Assembly: GCA_007258455.2 (NCBI GenBank)
Contig: VDFB02358134.1
Span: 207,536,499 to 207,600,498, forward strand
Source of the DNA: Sequoia sempervirens
Taxonomy: Eukaryota; Streptophyta; Pinopsida; Cupressales; Cupressaceae
DNA length: 64,000 bases
Direction: 5' to 3'
Every line of letters begins with the position of its first letter. The stretch's first letter is position 1. Below are positions 1 to 11,460 of this stretch, piece after piece. The position numbers and the translations under genes were made by a program. The notes under the pieces were generated by a model. The model saw only the letters and a program-made list of their open reading frames with translations. It had not been told where the DNA came from and did no database searches.

Positions 1-9
1 AGAAGATAT

Positions 10-255
10 TTATTGCCACACGGGTGGTGGTAATTTGGGCCTTCCAGCCACAATATCAGCTTTTTCCTCTTCTTTGTCTATGACATATGTTGTGTTTCTC
101 CACTGGGTTGGTGTTTCTTTTGTTTCAAAACTCAAGCTTCTCAGACTAATAATTATATCGGTTTGTTCTCCTTCAATGAGTTCAAAGTTTGATTCAATTA
201 TAGCAGGTGTAAGGTTAGGATTTTTAACAAGAGTGATTGGTCTCCAAATGGTCAT
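10..255 (-). CDS. Small leader ORF (81 codons), conserved with 36148-36393
   Basis: This is an uninterrupted frame starting MTIWRPITLV and ending in a proline-rich tail (GRPKLPPP). I do not recognise its family. The copy in element B (36148-36393) begins at the same Met and keeps the core ELIEGE.TDIIISLRS, the FETKET..QWRN stretch and KEEEK..IV.GRP; about two thirds of residues agree by eye. It sits in the 5' leader, upstream of gag in transcript sense. Tat/Ogre-type elements are known to carry an extra ORF upstream of gag, so this could be a remnant of one. It has no visible catalytic motif, signal peptide or membrane segment. It could also be a chance open stretch in a conserved leader. Confidence 0.4.
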   Translation of the reverse strand: MTIWRPITLVKNPNLTPAIIESNFELIEGEQTDIIISLRSLSFETKETPTQWRNTTYVIDKEEEKADIVAGRPKLPPPVWQ

Positions 256-2103
256 GTGGGGTTGAATTTTTCAATTTATCTTGCTTAAGTGAGTTTCTTT
301 TACCACAAACACTTATTTTGATTAAGTTCAAACTAAATGTCTATGTCAAAAACATCATAAAATTCACAAGTTCCTTTTTGTGAAAAGGATGGAGTTGAAT
401 CCATAGTTGCCTATGTTAACTTTTGGGAAGTATGGATTGAGATATGAACCAAAATACTTAGAAGTCTCTAGAATAAATTCTTAGGACAAGCATTAATATC
501 AAGGTTTTTTCAAAGGGTATCCATACTTAGATCAAAGCGTTTGAAATTTTGAAAAGACTTATTAATGTTTTTTTGCAATGTTTTGGAACCAAGCAAAGTA
601 TTAAAATAACTCACAAGCATGTATCACCCTAGGTTTAGAAGATACTACTTGTTGAATCCCCACTTGGATTTCTCCAAACACTAATATAATGTGAACAGCT
701 AGAGATTTGGCGACACTGGCTCACCTCCATGATGCACACTTCTTGAGACCACCAAATCTTGAAAATCCTAAAGATTCGATGGTCCTAAGGATTTCTTGTT
801 TCAACAATGAATAGTAAAATGTGGGGTGGCTTCAGAATGACCATTTTCCTGCACCAGCAAGCATAAAGGTTTTTGGCTTCTAAAAAATTGGCTCTTAGGA
901 AGGGCTTTCATTCAAGGTGGTCATACACATCACAAGATTAGGTCAAGATTATTTCAATCAAGAGGCCTCCTAATCCTTTCCTAAGAAAGGATTTTGACAT
1001 TTCACGCGGACACTAGGGGTGACACTTGTTGGTATGACACATTTGCACCTATTGCTTATGACTTTTGTCACAAACACATTTTTTATGTAGTGATTCAAAA
1101 GAGCTCGGCTTTAGCTCATTACCACTTGGGTTGTTCCCACCTTTTGAAATGGGGTGGTAGGCCTTCTAAAGATGAGCACACGCAACAACTTTTCCTCACA
1201 CCAACATGGGGTTAATTTTAATCCAAATTAAAACATGTGGGTGATTTATACAAAATGTCAAAGGATTGATTTTCATTCTCAAGATTGTTGAGTGGTGGAA
1301 GAGAAGAGCATACAAATTCAGTGATGAAAATGTAAATCACAAGACATGGCAAACACGTGTTAATTTTAACCCTCAAAGCAAAGGTAAGTTTATTTTAAGC
1401 ACCAAACAAAGTGTTAAATTGTATTATTCAATTTTAAACCCAAAGTAACATAATGAAGTGAGGGTTCATTTTAATCCTATTTGAGCATTCATTTAAAAAC
1501 CAAATTGAAAGCTAGTGTGGTCCTAAAGCATAAAATGAAAAGCATGATAAATGGGTAATAATTGCCCCAAAAGTGTTGAAACATGTGTTACAATTATAAG
1601 ATTTAAAGAAAAGAATGCTTCTTCACTTTGAATTTTATTCTCCAATCTGCAAAACCCAGTTAGCCTAAAAAGCCAGAACAAAAAGTCAAATACATGTTAG
1701 TGATTAGATGAAGTAAAAAAATTAAAGCACATGCTAAAAATCACACTATTTTTGCTTTACTAGAGAAGAGCATCACCATTCAAAATAGTGTCACCATAAA
1801 TCAAATGAGTGGCACTCTGGTAAAAAAATAGTGTCACTTTGTAGAAAGGCGGTGATGACAAAGTGTCACTATTTGGTAGTGTCACCATTTTCAAACTCAT
1901 GATACCTCTAAAAATTATTAGCATCACCATTTATTTTTATTAGTACCAATGTATTAATTAGGTGTCGTTGTATCATATGGAAATAGAGTCACTATATGGC
2001 GATGCCTTACAAATGTGTCACTGAAATCTCCTACAGCGTTGTTGTATCTGCAAAAACCAAAAAATGGACTTCGAGAGAAAAATTCATTAAATTCACTCGG
2101 TTA
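256..2103 (-). other. 5' leader of element A
   Basis: No convincing gene. About 280-1060 aligns with 36410-37190 (element B) and, more loosely, with 59480-60200 (element C). A block near 820-870 whose minus strand reads GTCATTCTGAAGCCACCCC is shared by A and C and altered in B. About 1290-1660 resembles 60590-60850. About 1740-2030 is a patch rich in GTGTCAC motifs, listed separately. Confidence 0.6.
1740..2030. repeat. Patch of interspersed GTGTCAC(T/C)A motifs with an inverted repeat
   Basis: At least seven close variants of TAGTGTCACCA or GTGTCACTAT occur here in both orientations. 1826-1842 and 1858-1874 form a 17-nt inverted repeat with one central mismatch around a 15-nt loop. The patch opens with CACTATTTT and a matching AAAATAGTG follows within 50 bases. 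Dense subterminal repeats plus CACTA ends suggest a small CACTA-type derivative, but I could not fix its two ends or a target duplication. Confidence 0.4.
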
Positions 2104-2127
2104 TGCCCTCCTTCTAGCTCACCAAAA
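2104..2127 (-). other. Primer-binding site of element A
   Basis: Directly beside the inner LTR end at 2128. The minus strand reads GGTGAGCTAGAAGGAGGGC. It corresponds to GGCGCTAGAGGGAGGGCC beside the LTR of element C at 63953-63971, so the site is recognisable but mutated. I do not assign the primer tRNA. Confidence 0.65.
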
Positions 2128-3463
2128 TGTGACTGATGGATTAGTATGGGCTAACTACACTTGATCCATGAGGATACAAAGCATCTTTGTGCCACTAGAC
2201 ACAAATCCAATAGAGATCATTCATTTAATAAACTAAACTAAGCATTTATCAAAACTAACACGCTAAACTATGAAATATTTTAAAATGTGTACTCTAATCC
2301 ATTGAAACTTATCCTATTTGGGGAGTGGTGTCACATTGATATGGAACGATGACCCTTTCAAAATCTCATGGAAAAATGAGTCTGTTCCAATCAGTTTTAT
2401 GGAAGAAAACTAATGAAATTGATAAAAATTGTGTGATGAAACATGATTTAAAGTTAAACAAACATGATGCAAGATATTTTAACTGCTATGGGTGTATGAA
2501 AGCCTAATCTAAATTAGTTTTTAAGCTAAAAATATTCAAACCCTAATTATTAAATAAGCTAAATGGAAGCATTATGTTACCTTGGAAGCCATTAATGGAA
2601 GCTAAGCTATTATGCAAGTAATTTAAACTAAAAAAGATACTAAATATGAGTGTGAACGTAAGTGATTTTAACAACATAAGTTTGATGTTAAAAGATGGAT
2701 CCATTTATCTCCAAATGGTGACCTATTTATAGGAGAGCAATGAGAAATTGAGGGTTGAGATAAAAAAGGTTAATCAATGGTCAAGGATGGAGGAAGTTGG
2801 AGGCATGGATCATGGATTATCATCAACGAATGAGAATCAATGATGAGATTTAATCAAGGGTTCACCTTTATCTAAACAAACACACTTTTAACTTGCACAA
2901 GAGGTCATAAGTTAACTTGCACAAGAATTTAAGTAAGTTTTTTACAAAAAAAGAATATTCCCCTTTTTAAAATGAGTGAGGAGGAGAATATTCTTTCGAA
3001 TATCCTCATGGGTGAGGGAAAAATATATTTAGAAAATTGAAACAAAGTATAATATTCCTTTTGGAGGAATGTGCAAAGGATGACTATTCCCTTGGGATAT
3101 TCCCTTGCAAGTAGGGGGGAATTATATTTATTTAGATAATTGATAATTAAAACAATGTTAATTATGCAATTAGGAGATTTAGATGATTTTCATTAAATAA
3201 AGTGATTAATGAAAAGGGGAGATATGATATGACATTTAATTAAATAACTTAGGGTTATTTAATTAAATAAGAGGACTTTAGGGATTAAATTAAATAATTT
3301 GATTTCTTTAATTTAATAAGATGAAATGTTAGCATGGAAGGGGGGGATTAACTCAATTAGATTAATTAGGTTAATAGATGCAAATGGTGCAATTAATTAA
3401 ATAGCTAGGAAAATTTAATTATTAAGCAAAAAGAGGATGGGTTTTAGGATGAAATAATGTTAG
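2128..3463 (-). repeat. 5' LTR of element A, first (inner) piece
   Basis: Begins TGTGACTGATGG on the plus strand and aligns with 25599-26975 of element B, including the GGGGAGTGGTGTCAC block, the TATA region, the TCATGGATTATCATCA block and the ATTAAATAA-rich tail. It breaks at GTTAG (3459-3463), and the remaining piece resumes at 7467 after insertion G. Combined length is about 1.4 kb. Confidence 0.85.
2723..2732 (-). promoter_or_regulatory. TATA box of A's LTR
   Basis: Minus strand CTATAAATAG, at the same place in the LTR as the boxes at 18324 and 32065. The equivalent in B (26225-26234) is mutated to CTATGAATAG. Confidence 0.55.
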
Positions 3464-6400
3464 TGTTATCAATGAGGATTGCACCCTATTCAAGTTAGAC
3501 TCAACTATTCTATGTAAAATGGAAACATTCTCAAGTTGTGGGTGGCTTATAACGAGAATGAATCTCTATAGAGGGTTCATTCCCCTAGTAGATCACGTAA
3601 AACTACTAACTTTTCTGAGAAAAGGGATAAAAGGATAACTAAAATGAAAATCTTAAAACCTAAAGGGTGATACACCAGAAACTTTAAAACTTATTCACTA
3701 ATTCAACTCACAATTAGCTCTCAAAAGGCATTTATTCTCACAATTTGATGTGAAACATGCAATGCAAAAGTGATTTATATGAAGGCTTGAAATTAAACAC
3801 AACACACAACTTGCATTACATGAAACTTCTACACAAAGATTTGTAATAATGAGACATAAAAATGATTCAACACTTACAAGCACAATGAAACTTCAAAACA
3901 TTTACTGCAAAATGGGACAAAAATCATGAGATAGGAATGCACTAATGCTTTTATTGATCTGAAAGGAGTTGTATAATCATATATGAAAATATGAGTTACA
4001 AATGCTTACAAAGCTCTCTGCAATACTCAATAGAGGAAAAAGCAATAATTCGAACTGAGAAAAAACTAAGTTTTTCTCCAATATATATCTCCAATGAGTC
4101 TCTATGAGTGAATGGGAAAAAACTTAGTTAACTTCTTGCCAAAATAGAAATTCAAGTGTCATTTTCGAGCCAAGGTAAAAAACCACAAAAAGAGGGCCAA
4201 GAACTACTCCAAACTGAGTGAAAATAGGTGGAAACTTTCCTCCCCAAGTGGATCGACCCAAAGGACTCAAAAATCACTTAAAATTGATTGAAAATCAGAA
4301 ATAGAAGGTTCAATTGACTCATTTTTTTCTATTTTTCATAAGGGAACTCAAACTGGAAATGAAAATTGAACTAAAATTTCCTCTGCATATTCTACACTTG
4401 CTTTATTCAATGCATTTTAATTGACACTTATTAAATCAATTTATAAAACATTACTTTAATAGTGCCTTACATCACTTGCAATTTCAATTTTGCAAAAATA
4501 GAAGGGTAAAGACTGGTCATGACTTCACTTAGCTCAATTTATAACTTTGAAAAAAATTCAAGGTATACAAGGATTTGATTATATTTTGCAAAGTATAAAA
4601 TATCCGCTCTAAGGCATTGGGAATTTGATTTTCTACAAAAATCACAAAAAACCTAAGGCACATAGCCATATGATTTTCTTCAAATATCATAAAAAAGATC
4701 CTAAGGCATGAAAGGCTTAGGCTTGCAAAATGTGAAAAGACCCTAACACCACCATGGGCATTAATATTTTTGCTTGAAAGTTTAAAATATGTGGAAAAAA
4801 TCCACAAGTCGACCACACAGGGTAAATGGAAACCCTAAAAAAAAAGAGCCCATGGGCATCTCATTTCCTTTCATTTTGCACTTAGACTTTTTGGTGAATA
4901 CTTTCACTTCTGCTTGGTCATGGCTACTAGGGTTTTACTAGAGATTTCATGGAAGAATCAAGTGTCTTTTTGAGGTCAAGAAGGTAAGTTTTTGAATGTA
5001 CAAGAAATATGCTCCCTTTCATTTTAAAAACTTAAAATTATTCTCCTTTCTTCGCATTTATGAGTCCTTCATGGTTTGGCCTCTCAAAACCCAAGTTATT
5101 CTTTCATTTTTTGTATCCCATGCAAACATATTTCTATGTAAAACCCTCATGGGTTCGGTTGCTTTCTAAAACCGAGAAAAAAGAATAAACCCCAAGCTGC
5201 AATTTATTATTGCTTTTTCCCTTAAAAATCTCTCCATGTCCATGGGCTTTAATTGGGAATAGGCCATGGTTTTCTTAAAATATCAATGCTCGAACCTTGA
5301 GAATCATTGTGCCTTAATGTGTATGCAAAATGTACTCAATTCTTCCTTTTTTCTGAGCTTCTGGGTTTTCCCATACCGGTAAATGCTCAAGGGTTTTAAC
5401 CTTAAACACAATTGTGGGTTCTTTTTGTGCTTTCTCTATTCCAAAAAGATGAAGAAATGGCTTCCAAACTAGTTTGAACTCTTGCTTCAATGGACTATCA
5501 TAAATGTGCTTTATTAGAAAGGATGAGCATGCAATGATTCAAGAAACCCTCTCATTCAAAACAAGATACCTCTTATAATTTATTTCATAGTTGTGCTTGG
5601 TATACGATGGCACAATATTCCACTTGCTACTATCACCCTGATTTATCTTGTCTTTTGTCTTTGTGTTTCTTTAATTGTTGCCCCACTATAGATATGGTAT
5701 TTCTCTGTAATAAATGCTTGATAATTGTCTCTCGAAAAACATGATGATCTCTTGTTGCCCAGGACTATGCTATCTCATCAAGTTGTTCATGAACATTTGT
5801 ATTTATCTTTCAGGGACTTTATCACTATGATTTGTATTTGAGAAAGGTTCTAAAGCATTTATTGAAACAATGAACTCATGATTTCTATCTATTTTCTCTC
5901 CCTATGTTTATGAACATGATGATTTGATTTAGGTAAATGCATCATTCACTATTTACCATTCCTTCTATTTACAATGATAAATGAATTCTCTTTGTCTTTT
6001 GTCCTCTGCATTCTCACACATTGCTCCTCATTTGATCAATGCACCTTGGTCCACCTAGCTATTGTCACAAGCTATACCCCACTCACTAAGACTAGATACC
6101 TTAGCCACCATGTCATTTAATTTCATGAGTGATGCATTTAAATTTGTTGTTCTTTTTTGTCACTTAATGAATGAGTTGCTTCAAATATATGCATCACATA
6201 TGATATAGACAACAAGAAATAAGGTTGTGATAGTAGATGAATAACATAAAATAATGATGCAAAACCAGGGGTGACCTGAAAAATTGTAGATACACAAATC
6301 TCCTTGGTGAGAATTGATGCACTTTTACTCTATTCAGTAGATCGTTATGCTTTCATTCCATGACACTATCTTCTACAAATTTCACTATTTTTAGGCTGCT

Positions 6401-7466
6401 CCATAACATTTTAAGGCCTCTGATCACTCCAAACTTCTCCTACATGGCACTGTCAATATGTTTTGTCCTATTCTAAAGCTTGTCTTCTATGCAACCTTGG
6501 ACTGAAAATGGCATTACTCTTATTTCTTGTTGACTAAGAGTTGTATTATTCAATGAAGAAGCTTCAAATACCCTTATGTTGCTTCCTTTGACATTGGTTG
6601 TCTTTCTTTGTGGATGTATCTCCCGATAAGAGCATGAAGTTAGCAAATTATGATATCTTCTCAGGAAAAAGGTGCCAATGTGAAAGGAAATAGAACCAAT
6701 GGGGTTAGGGTAAGTTTCACAATGACACATTTCTGCTTAATGGGATAGCATTTTGGGCTCAAACCTTGTGGGAGCCACATTCCAATCCACATGTTGTGAT
6801 GTTAATACTGAAGATAATCCAACAATGAAAATTTTCACCTATACCTACATAGTGAACAAACATGTTAGATAAGAAAAATAGTGAAGCTCAATACCTCTAT
6901 GATGTTTGATTTTCAAGCCCTCTTGATACATGTGACAATTGATAGTTGACTTAATGCATCTCAAATGAAGGTTATATTTCTGTTAGTAGGACATATGATC
7001 ATTGTTTATATACGAAGCTCTAACCAAATATTTTCATCATGATTCAGGCTAATCTAAAGATCAAGAGAAAGGAGGAGCTAAAGACAATGAAGACCGACAC
7101 AAGATTTTTCCACAGGAAATTATCGACATATTCTCTTTTCATGTGTTTTTTTTCTACTTTATCTTCAGTTGGATAGCTTTCCTTAGTTCAACTATGCCCA
7201 CGGCTTGTGTGGGACATTTGAGCATTCTTTTTCTCTCAATGTATAAAACAACATCTATGCAATCATGTGTATATTTCCATTACAAAATGAATGAAAAACA
7301 ACAATATCATGCATTTTATGTGATACAATAAAAACTAAACTCCATTTGAAGCTTTGATATGCAATGGTTAAGCTTTAGTAGAATTTTTTTGGAACATCTT
7401 TCACTTTTTGATGCAATCAGTTGTTTCAACTCTACCAAATTGAGTTGTAAGTGAAATTTGGTAACA
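3464..7466. mobile_element. Insertion G: 4,003 bp TG...CA element with perfect 5-bp target duplication
   Basis: Starts TGTTATCAATG and ends TTTGGTAACA, flanked by GTTAG at 3459-3463 and 7467-7471. The interrupted LTR resumes immediately after, which proves a clean insertion. No internal copy of either end was found, so this looks like one very long solo LTR or an LTR-derived non-coding element rather than a complete two-LTR element. No credible ORF. A possible transcribed part is 4915-5000, ending in a good 5' splice site (AAG/GTAAGT near 4981-4987). Subgroup is unknown. Confidence 0.75.
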
Positions 7467-7524
7467 GTTAGTATACTTGATTCAAATGCATGTGATATCA
7501 TTCAAGACATTTTAAAGTGTCTAC
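7467..7524 (-). repeat. 5' LTR of element A, outer end
   Basis: GTTAGTATAC then GATATCATTC to TGTCTACA match 26974-27021 of element B. It includes the LTR terminus (minus strand TGTAGACA). The flanking host bases are ATGCG; the other copy of the target duplication is outside the window. Confidence 0.8.
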
Positions 7525-7930
7525 AATGCGAATCCACCATTCTTACATGGAGACTTAGAGGAGGAAATATACATGGAATAATTGAAAGGATTCAAGGTGA
7601 AAGATAAATAGAAATAGGTTTCTTGCAAGCAAAAATAGTTACTACATGAATTAGGACAGTCTTTATGTGTGTGAAACCAAAAATTTGATACACGTGTTGG
7701 AATTGGGTTCTAGAAGAAGTGATCTTGACCATTGTGTGCATTACAAATAGCTAAATGGTTTCAATATAGTTATTGTTTCATATGTTGAAGTTATGCTCAT
7801 TGTTTGAGACAATAAGATATTAATTTTAAAAACTTAAAACTCACTTGTCTAGTAAGTTTGACATTATAGATTTATGATTCGATAGATGCATACTTAAAAT
7901 TTCTATAAAATTTACTCATCATATCTAAAA
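7525..7930 (+). pseudogene. Decayed Ty1/copia reverse transcriptase fragment
   Basis: The plus strand encodes FLHGDLEEEIYME followed, after a stop, by KGF.VKDK, the standard copia RT block. Farther on come LG..RSDLDHCVHYK, VSYVEVML (the YVDDML catalytic block with both Asp lost) and the LKT..SL..KF positions, spread over several frames and stops. It is the site into which element A inserted: A's LTR ends exactly where the RT block begins. The 5' part of the copia pol is not visible; it may lie beyond A, outside the window. Confidence 0.75.
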
Positions 7931-9493
7931 CGTTCTTATGATTGCAGCGAATAAAACTAAAAACTAAAAATAAAACTAATTTGCTCCCATATAAAAAAAA
8001 ACTTAAAAAATTAAAATAATTACGTCGAGCGACATTTATCACTTACAACAATGAGATTTCATAGTCCATGTTCACAAAATCAACTAATAAAATACAATCA
8101 TAAAAGAATAAACCATGACTCTTCATGCTTTTGAGTTTTATCTTTTTGTTAACATAAGTGAAGATGAAGATTTTTTTGAAAAATAAATCAAATAATAAAA
8201 TTAAAAAAATATTTTTTAAGGATAACAAAACCAAATAATTATAAAATTTATAAAAAATAAATTATGACCGTGATGCAAGCAAAAACCACCCCAAGCCACA
8301 ACTCACAAAACAATTAAACAAAGAGAATCTATTTCAAATCAAATCTAAAAATTCTTTCATTCAAAATTATACAAATACAAATTGCGCAATACAGTTTTCA
8401 AATCCAATATCCATAAATGTTCTCCTTGTAGCTTCTTGTTGTTGCAAAGCTCTCTTTATTGTTGTTCAAACCTTCACACAACTCCAAAATCTTTGCACCT
8501 CTCACACACTGGTTCCTTCTCTTTCCTTCACTGGTGTTTCTCAAACCTGCAACCAAAACCCCCAACAAATTCCTCTACAGAGGTATTTTTCTCCTTCCCA
8601 TTCCTCACAAACTTCTTCCCACGTTTTTCTTCAAAAACCTTCAAAAAATGCATTGAAAATTATCAATTATTCCCAAAATGGGTGTCCCACTCTCCCCAAG
8701 CATAGATATCCATATTCTAAGTTTATGCAGCATTAAATGAGACATTTTAAGCCTCCATTAATTCCTACATGTGTTTTGTTTACTCCCAAAGGCATTTTTC
8801 TCTATTTTGGGCATTTTAAAATATCTAAAATCATGATTTTTGTCTCTTTTATACTCCAAACACTCCCCCCAGTACTTATGAAATATATAAATAGTTAATG
8901 AAGAAATAAAAAACTAATATTTAATTTTTGTGACCCTCATAATATCCTTCCATAATAAAATTGATCAAATTGGTACTTTGGAAGCACCGAATCGAATGCT
9001 GACAAGTGAAAGAAATAAAATTTCTCTAATTTGCACAAAAGTTGGAATGCAAGCATGGAATAGTACCCAATGGACCCTTGCAAAAGTATTTTACGCCAAC
9101 CCTCCAAAATCATGAGATATTAAATTTTTCGGAAATTGCTGACAATTTTTTTAACAAACTTTTAGCATTAAAATCTCCCAAACTGAAAAATATATGACTT
9201 TAATTATTTTTTCATATTTCATATGCCACCTCCATAAATTCCCCTACCAAACTATTCTACTCCAATCCATACGATTTTTCCAAAAATAATTTTTGAAAAG
9301 TGCTTATAGAGCCTTAAAATGATGATTTGATAAAAATCAATTTTATGCAAATTTGAACACACCAAGAGCTTTCCAAAGCAAAGAGATGTCAAATGAACCA
9401 CAAAATACACCAAAAATGAATTCAAACCCGAAGCTTATTTTTGGTTGATGTTGATTGCCAATCTGCCCAGATGCTCCTACATCAAACCGCATA
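7931..9493. other. AT-rich intergenic/repeat DNA, no gene seen
   Basis: Contains A-rich runs near 7990-8240, then a C/T-rich stretch (8380-8700) that opens a 107-codon frame rich in Ser, Phe and Pro without domain features. I treat that frame as non-coding; it may be the transcribed part of an old LTR. Confidence 0.4.
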
Positions 9494-10450
9494 TTGTAGA
9501 CACTAAAAATTGTCTGAGGCCTGTGAACACTATTTTATCCCATTTCATCCCTAATAATTAAATAAAAATTGATTATTATCTAATGTCATAATTCTTCTAT
9601 TAATTAAATAATTTTAGTTATTTAATTAATTCATTGCTATCCTTTTATTTCCTCTTTTGATTAATTAAATTAAATGTATGTATTTATTTAATTACATCAC
9701 TAATGTCCCCTCCTTTATAATTAAATAAATTTTATTTATTTAATTAATTATTGTCACTCTTTACTATAACTAAATAGTTATTTCAATCATTTAGTTATCC
9801 ACTTTCTCTCCCAAATTAAATAATTTTAGAATTATTTAGTTTCCTCCAACAACCTCTTTTTCCATGCTTTTCTCTCTATTAATGTCATCCTTATCTCTTC
9901 ACGTCTCATTTAATTTCAACCCTTGATTAAATTATTCTATAATTCAATCTCAGCCATTCATCTTTATCATTCCCCTAATTTAGTCCTAACCCTATTTTTA
10001 TTGCTTCTCAAGCAATCTTGGTAATTGATTGACATATCTTATTGTCTTTTAATCTCAACCATTCATTCTAATTTGGTTTTCTATATAAGACACCTATCAT
10101 TGTCATTTCAATCTAGTTGATGCAACCTAGACTATTGCTATCAAAGGAGACAACTACAATCTTTAGTTTTTTGCTATTATTGTCATTAGGCTACAATTGC
10201 ATACTCAAATATAAGGGCAATCATTCATATCAAGAAAAATGGAGGAAACTGGAGGTGAATCAACCATGGCATAGGTAATATTGTTTTATGTTCATGTTTC
10301 TATGTTGGATTTTACTTCATTGTTGGTTTAGGGATTTATGGTTTTAGTTTTGTGTTCTATTACCTTAACTTGAATTTTACCCTAGATTACATTGGTGAAC
10401 TTGATGTGAACTAACCAAATTTGGAAGGAATTTTTAGAAATTTTGAAGAT
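9494..10450 (+). repeat. LTR-like segment related to the A/B/C family, plus orientation; right end uncertain
   Basis: Starts TGTAGACACTAAAA, the outer LTR terminus of the A/B/C family, and continues with the same ATTAAATAA-rich tract in the same order as the LTR of B read on the minus strand. A TATA box (10081-10090) follows about 590 bases in. No PPT precedes it and I found no PBS after it, so it could be a solo or truncated LTR. Confidence 0.45.
10081..10090 (+). promoter_or_regulatory. TATA box in the LTR-like segment
   Basis: CTATATAAGA, in the position expected from the related LTRs. Confidence 0.4.
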
Positions 10451-10980
10451 GCAGGTTTGCATTGCAATCATTAGCCCAAACGACCCATTCATTAAAAACT
10501 AATGCACCACAATCACTGCCCAAAATGCCACATCTATCTAGAATTTGAGAAAATCATTTTTATTGAATTTATTTTTGGGTTTTCCCATTGATTTTCAATT
10601 TCTGGTTTCAGTTTTCATCTTTTCACATCATTATCATATCATATTATTTTTGGGTTTTGTCAAATTTTATTCACTACAGTTGCCATTTTGGATGTCACAT
10701 ACAATAGTTTCTACACTATATTTGCCAAAAGCTAGTGAGCCACATTTGTCAGTTTCTACACGCAATTGCCTGTTTCTTAGAATTTAACATTTTATTAGGA
10801 ATTTTTAGTTTATGTCTTTTGTTTTCGGTAGATTAGGGATTTTTTTGTTACTGATCTCTGGCTTACAGAATGTGGCTTAGGCTTTGAGTCTGAGACATTG
10901 ACATTTTTGGTAACCGATTTCTTACATAATTATTGTTCATTTTTGTTTAAGTTAGGAGCTTTCATTTTGCAATATCTATT

Positions 10981-11210
10981 AACACTCATTGGGCTTAAAA
11001 TTAACCACAATCTATATTTACACTCATTTGGATTAAAATTAACCACAACTTGCATATTTCACTCGTGGGTTTAAAATAAACAACTTTGCATCTTACATTC
11101 ATTTGACTTAAAATCAACCACAACTTGCATTTCACACTCATTTGGGTTAAAAAGAACTTACATTTTCTCACTCAGTAGTCTTATAAAGAACAAACAACTT
11201 GCATCCAGTG
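10981..11210. repeat. Degenerate minisatellite, about six units of 35-43 bp
   Basis: Each unit has the form CACTCATTTGGnTTAAAAT followed by AACCACAACTTGCAT. Units 2 and 4 are closest to the consensus; units 3, 5 and 6 carry small deletions. Confidence 0.75.
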
Positions 11211-11280
11211 TCTTTGCAACTCTCACATTTTTTTGGGGCTTAAAAAGAACCATTATCTTGTGATTTTGTATTTTTTTGAG

Positions 11281-11460
11281 GTGTGTATGCTCTTCCCTCA
11301 CACCTTAGGTAATAATGGAAATCAAAAACACTTCTTGACATTTGAACTATCACACTACACATTTGGTTTTATTAAGGTTAATAATCTCTTGCTAGTGTAA
11401 GTCAAGTACATTGTGTATGCTCTCTCCTCACACCTTGAGTGACCTTGGAGATCAAAAAAA
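11281..11460. repeat. Direct repeat pair, about 48 bp
   Basis: GTGTATGCTCTTCCCTCACA with following bases (near 11281-11330) recurs near 11413-11460 with a few substitutions, about 130 bp apart. Confidence 0.6.

Larger units (their letters stand above)
1..7524 (-). mobile_element. Element A: 5' part of a minus-strand Ty3/gypsy-type LTR element, interrupted by insertion G
   Basis: Reading the minus strand, the window holds the 5' LTR (7524 down to 2128, split by G at 3464-7466), a primer-binding site at 2104-2127, and about 2.1 kb of leader down to position 1, where the element leaves the window. The LTR matches the one at 25599-27021 over nearly its whole length, and the leader matches 36148-37197. 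The outer LTR end is TGTAGACA (minus strand) at 7524 and the inner end is CACA at 2128. No gag or pol from this copy is inside the window. The right flank is a decayed copia RT, so A landed in an older element. Assignment to gypsy comes from the gag of its relative B. Confidence 0.8.

Noticed and set aside
8382..8705. 107-codon Ser/Phe-rich frame
   Set aside because: Falls in a C/T-rich stretch without domain features; likely LTR or UTR.
10981..11210. Possible CRISPR-like array
   Set aside because: Units are contiguous and degenerate without unique spacers; this is a plant minisatellite.
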